Of a stretch of 64,000 nt of DNA, positions 61,480 to 64,000 are shown piece after piece. A program made the position numbers and the translations under genes. Location of the stretch: contig CAMDFN010000001.1 in NCBI GenBank assembly GCA_945897565.1, positions 1 to 64,000 of the forward strand, given 5' to 3'. The stretch's first letter is position 1, and each line of letters begins with the position of its first letter. The notes below the pieces were generated by a model, which searched no databases, was not told the origin of the DNA, and was given only the letters and a program-made list of their open reading frames with translations. Origin of the DNA: Chryseobacterium gleum (lineage in GTDB: Bacteria; Bacteroidota; Bacteroidia; Flavobacteriales_D; Crocinitomicaceae).

Positions 61480-62118
61480 ATGTTAGATAAAATCAAGTTG
61501 CCTGTAAACCAAATAGAGTCATATTTACAAGATGCGCAATCTATTTTAGAAGCAAAAAATATTGAAGAGTTAGCTTCAGTTTTAGAGTCAAGCCAGTCTG
61601 ATATGAATCAAGTCTATGAAGGTGGTTTGAGTCAGATCAAGTCTGATTTAAAAGCAGCAGGAAAGAAAACAAGCTTTGATGAGGTACAGTATTCACTATT
61701 GTCCGATTACATTGGCTTTAATTTACAAACTATCATCTTTGAAGAATTTTTCCCTTCTATCGAAGATACAACTTATACAGTCGAGCATATTCCTAATTTA
61801 TTGACTGGAGGAGAGCCAGGGGACGAGAACATGCAAAAAGTACGATTTATGAAATTCATTGGTTTATGTGGAAAGTCTATGGTTAGCGTTTCAAATTTTG
61901 CCGCAGCCACTGAAATTACCCCGATGGATTCTTTTATTGCTGACTTAAACGAAGCGACCATAATTGGACATTCATGGAACTCACCGTTGATATCTGTTTT
62001 CCCTCCGAAGGATAGCGCGTTTTTTACAAAGCTCTACTCAACCAAAGATTGGAAAAAGAAATTCTATCAACGTTGCATCAATGTTGTAAATGAGATGTTA
62101 ACCAATATTCAAGAATGA
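61480..62118 (+). CDS. Hypothetical protein of the HEPN/STAND operon
   Basis: 212 residues, acidic, no signal peptide or membrane helix. N-terminal half helical (LPVNQIESYLQDAQSILEAK, QSDMNQVYEGGLSQIKSDLK), followed by a mixed region with GGEPGDENMQKVRFMKF and SWNSPLISVFPPKDSAFF. No family recognised. It starts 6 nt after the HEPN protein and overlaps the STAND NTPase by 4 nt (ATGA), so it is part of the same complex-forming set. It could be an inhibitor, adaptor or effector. Confidence 0.6.
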   Translation: MLDKIKLPVNQIESYLQDAQSILEAKNIEELASVLESSQSDMNQVYEGGLSQIKSDLKAAGKKTSFDEVQYSLLSDYIGFNLQTIIFEEFFPSIEDTTYTVEHIPNLLTGGEPGDENMQKVRFMKFIGLCGKSMVSVSNFAAATEITPMDSFIADLNEATIIGHSWNSPLISVFPPKDSAFFTKLYSTKDWKKKFYQRCINVVNEMLTNIQE

Positions 62119-63605
62119 ACCCAGTCCATCAATACCACAAGCGCTATTTAGAACTCAAGTCTGAGAAAGCAATTAGTACTGACATAGATACACTTCAACG
62201 ATTGGTTGAGGAAGACTCTGCAGGGCTAAACAATTTCTATATGGCAGCATTGGGAATGAGCACACTGATGCTCAGGTTGGGTGCAGTAATTCAGCTTTGT
62301 CAGAAATTTGAGAGACTAGATGATCAAGGCGATGCGTTGTTCATGAAGCAAATCTTGGATAACCTACGTGAATCCTTACCCTCAGACACAAGTTGGAAGA
62401 ATTTGTGGGCACTTTCTGCTGAAGATGAACGCTGGATGGCCCCAACCGTGAAACCAAAGAACGGCGAGCCCTTACTCAATCGCTTTATTACTTTCAGAAA
62501 CCGCTATGTGCACCAACTGATTCGTATTGAAGCCCAATTTGTACCCCAGTTACAGACATCTATCACATTGTTTGATGAATTGGCTGCATTGAGCCATCTT
62601 TTTGAAGGCGGTTCATTGGAGTTAATTGACGGTAAATACCTTTGGGTTCAAAATGGACAAACCTTGCAGTTGTATCCATATGTGCAGCCTGGAAAAGCAG
62701 GTGAAGACCCATACATTTTTCAAGGCCTTTATCATAACAAATCAAAAGCGCATTTATTGAATTTGCGTCTAGGTGATGAGGTAGACCAACCAGCAATAGA
62801 TCACCTTGAACCAACCTTTGACCCGATCAAAGATGCCATCAGAGGTGGTGCTGGTCAGGTTTTTGACCACAGCGAACGAATTGCTTACTATCAATCATGT
62901 TTTGTGGGCAGGGAGCGTGAGAAAGCCGCTGTTCTAGAATTCTGTAATGCTTCAGATGAGCAAAACATTCTTTGCATCAAGTCACCAGCCGGAATGGGTA
63001 AAGGTGCGCTTCTTGCTGATGTCATTGAACAACTCAAAGAAGATAAAAATCAAGTATTGTATCACTTTTGTGGGGCAGGCATGCAAAACAGCCTCCATGC
63101 CAGCTTGTATCATTACATTTTGCAAGGTCAGCGTGCTCAGTATTGGGATACAACTGACGAACAAATTCAACGCAAATTGGAGCGCTTGCCGTCCAAATAC
63201 ATCGACGTTATCCACTTGTTTCAATCATTACTTACTGACCATCTCAAAATTCAGAAGAATAATGCGAGTGGTAATTTGGTAATACTCATCGATGGTCTTG
63301 ACGAAGCGCAGGTAGCCTATTCACAACTCAAAATTTCAGATTGGTTTTATACCTACAATGACAAAGAAGAACCAGATGAGGACTGGAGAAGTCCAAGTCA
63401 CATCCGCTGGATTTTTACTTACCGCTGTGATGACGACGGCTCAGAATCATTCTATCAATTCCCCAAAATGAAAGAACTAGCCTCTCTTCCTATACTTCAA
63501 CCATTAACTGGCCTTTCTCCAGCCGCCGTAGATGACGCCTTTAAGCAGTTTAGTGTTTCGAAGGAATTCAAAGTGGCGGTAATAGAGAAGGCGGTGATTG
63601 TTTAA
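62115..63605 (+). CDS. HEPN-STAND NTPase ending before the winged-helix region
   Basis: 496 residues. Residues 1-~165 form a HEPN-like helical domain with FRNRYVHQL, an Rx4H motif (R128, H133). A small beta region follows (LELIDGKYLWVQNGQTLQL). The STAND core begins at FVGREREKAAVLEF (~263): P-loop KSPAGMGKGALLADV (~289-303), Walker B LVILIDGLDEAQV (~388-400), sensor strand WIFTYR, and LQPLTGLSPAAVDDAF. It stops at VIEKAVIV, where family members continue into the winged-helix region that starts the proteins at 53620 and 56743. The residue after the P-loop Lys is Gly instead of Ser/Thr. Likely the NTPase/effector half of a split system. Confidence 0.75.
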   Translation: MNPVHQYHKRYLELKSEKAISTDIDTLQRLVEEDSAGLNNFYMAALGMSTLMLRLGAVIQLCQKFERLDDQGDALFMKQILDNLRESLPSDTSWKNLWALSAEDERWMAPTVKPKNGEPLLNRFITFRNRYVHQLIRIEAQFVPQLQTSITLFDELAALSHLFEGGSLELIDGKYLWVQNGQTLQLYPYVQPGKAGEDPYIFQGLYHNKSKAHLLNLRLGDEVDQPAIDHLEPTFDPIKDAIRGGAGQVFDHSERIAYYQSCFVGREREKAAVLEFCNASDEQNILCIKSPAGMGKGALLADVIEQLKEDKNQVLYHFCGAGMQNSLHASLYHYILQGQRAQYWDTTDEQIQRKLERLPSKYIDVIHLFQSLLTDHLKIQKNNASGNLVILIDGLDEAQVAYSQLKISDWFYTYNDKEEPDEDWRSPSHIRWIFTYRCDDDGSESFYQFPKMKELASLPILQPLTGLSPAAVDDAFKQFSVSKEFKVAVIEKAVIV

Positions 63606-63620
63606 TTTAATCTTACAAAA

Positions 63621-63842
63621 ATGAAAATACTTAAATCCGGAGATGCTTACTTTAATCTAAATGTATTAGATAATTTTTATTTTTTAGACCCATATGAAAC
63701 ATTGACGCTAGGTTCTGGAGATAATCAACGAGAATTTCAAGTAGACCACTCAAAATATGAAGAATTCAAAACGAAAATATATGAATTCGTGCTCAATTCT
63801 GAAGTTGTAATGGAAATTTCAGATTACCTGGCTAAACAATAA
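63621..63842 (+). CDS. Small hypothetical protein
   Basis: 73 residues starting 15 nt after the STAND NTPase, A+T-rich like the sensor tails. Acidic, with a beta-then-helix pattern (MKILKSGDAYFNLN, KYEEFKTKIYEFVLNSEVVMEI). No family recognised; a small partner or immunity-type protein is possible. Followed 13 nt later by a lipoprotein gene. Confidence 0.6.
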   Translation: MKILKSGDAYFNLNVLDNFYFLDPYETLTLGSGDNQREFQVDHSKYEEFKTKIYEFVLNSEVVMEISDYLAKQ

Positions 63843-63855
63843 AATTTAAGCATCC

Positions 63856-64000
63856 TTGAAACCAATTTTTCAAACCCTTTTATTGTTTCTTTTTGCTTCC
63901 TGCCAAACCCAGCAAGAACCTCCTATTCAAAAGAAACCAACAACCATAGCATCAGGTGCCGTTCAGAAAAAAGAACCAAGCAAAGACATGGCTAATCCCG
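63856..64000 (+). CDS. Lipoprotein, partial at window end
   Basis: 48 codons in the window from a TTG start; a stop codon 9 nt upstream in frame leaves no other start. LKPIFQTLLLFLFASCQTQQ is a signal peptide with lipobox FASC, followed by a Lys/Pro-rich linker (IQKKPTTIASGAVQKKEPSK). The rest lies outside the window. It may or may not belong to the preceding operon. Confidence 0.6.
   Translation, partial: MKPIFQTLLLFLFASCQTQQEPPIQKKPTTIASGAVQKKEPSKDMANP

Noticed and set aside
62115-63605. Frameshift at the end of the STAND NTPase gene
   Set aside because: Reading past the stop in other frames does not recover a winged-helix segment; a new gene with its own start follows at 63621.
53420-64000. 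Prophage or integrative element
   Set aside because: No integrase, transposase, terminase, structural genes, tRNA or flanking direct repeats were seen, although composition and the left junction hint at horizontal gain.

Overview
The window looks like chromosomal DNA of a marine or freshwater Bacteroidota bacterium, probably of the Flavobacteriia/Cryomorphaceae type. The evidence is type IX secretion (T9SS) signals (a C-terminal sorting domain at 8677-11598, a PorP/SprF protein at 33617-34513, a kelch protein at 32401-33582), COX15-type heme A synthase, DUF4301 and DUF4407 proteins, ECF sigma factors paired with membrane anti-sigma proteins, and TAnnTTTG -7 promoter boxes. No rRNA, tRNA, CRISPR array, integrase, transposase or phage structural gene was seen. 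Genes are densely packed: no gene-free stretch exceeds about 150 bases, and ATGA/TAATG overlaps are common.

Region 1 (1-39800) is mostly housekeeping. It holds thioredoxin, UvrA, the D-Ala enzymes DacB and Ddl, a PlsC-like acyltransferase, LipA, a large Asp-box T9SS protein, a glutamine amidotransferase, an endo/exonuclease/phosphatase, two tandem rhomboid proteases and MutL. It continues with Mdh, a beta-helix lipoprotein, DUF4301, an Nfu Fe-S protein, RecQ, an M1 peptidase, PurB, CtaA, a FabH-like enzyme and a PIF1-like helicase. Two ECF sigma/anti-sigma pairs occur (18235-18810 with 17105-18238; 34636-35199 with 35168-36364). In both, the partner has an anti-sigma-like N-terminus, one membrane helix and an unusual extracytoplasmic domain: gliding-motility-like C-terminal in one, outer-membrane beta-barrel in the other. 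Two shortened genes stand out: a Crp-type regulator reduced to its HTH (11663-11899) and a methyltransferase-family protein that seems to have lost its core (21409-21909).

Region 2 (39896-51747) is an accessory envelope region built as two divergent transcription units around 45405-45487. The leftward unit encodes an SH3/13-residue-repeat membrane protein, a CorA-like-topology membrane protein, a small protein, a DUF481-like barrel and a GNAT-fused membrane protein. The rightward unit encodes an unknown protein, DUF4407, a 4-TM protein, an inner-membrane OmpA-domain protein, a membrane transglutaminase-like protein and a DUF350 protein. The units look like parts of one envelope-spanning system.

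Region 3 (53420-64000), after a thioesterase and a CbxX-type AAA protein, is a long co-directional operon and is the best candidate for an undescribed system. Two large proteins (53620-56742, 56743-59007) start exactly at what looks like the winged-helix region that follows the NTPase of a STAND/NACHT protein. They share a ~116-residue N-terminal block (about 91% identical by eye) and then diverge into different A+T-rich helical tails. Downstream in the same operon are a uracil-DNA-glycosylase-fold protein, a small GDCGQC protein, a HEPN plus degenerate P-loop protein, an unknown protein, and a HEPN-STAND NTPase (62115-63605) that stops just where the two upstream proteins begin. The layout suggests a split, modular STAND sensor/HEPN effector system, plausibly anti-phage, with interchangeable sensor modules. 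The function is inference; the split architecture and duplicated block are directly visible.
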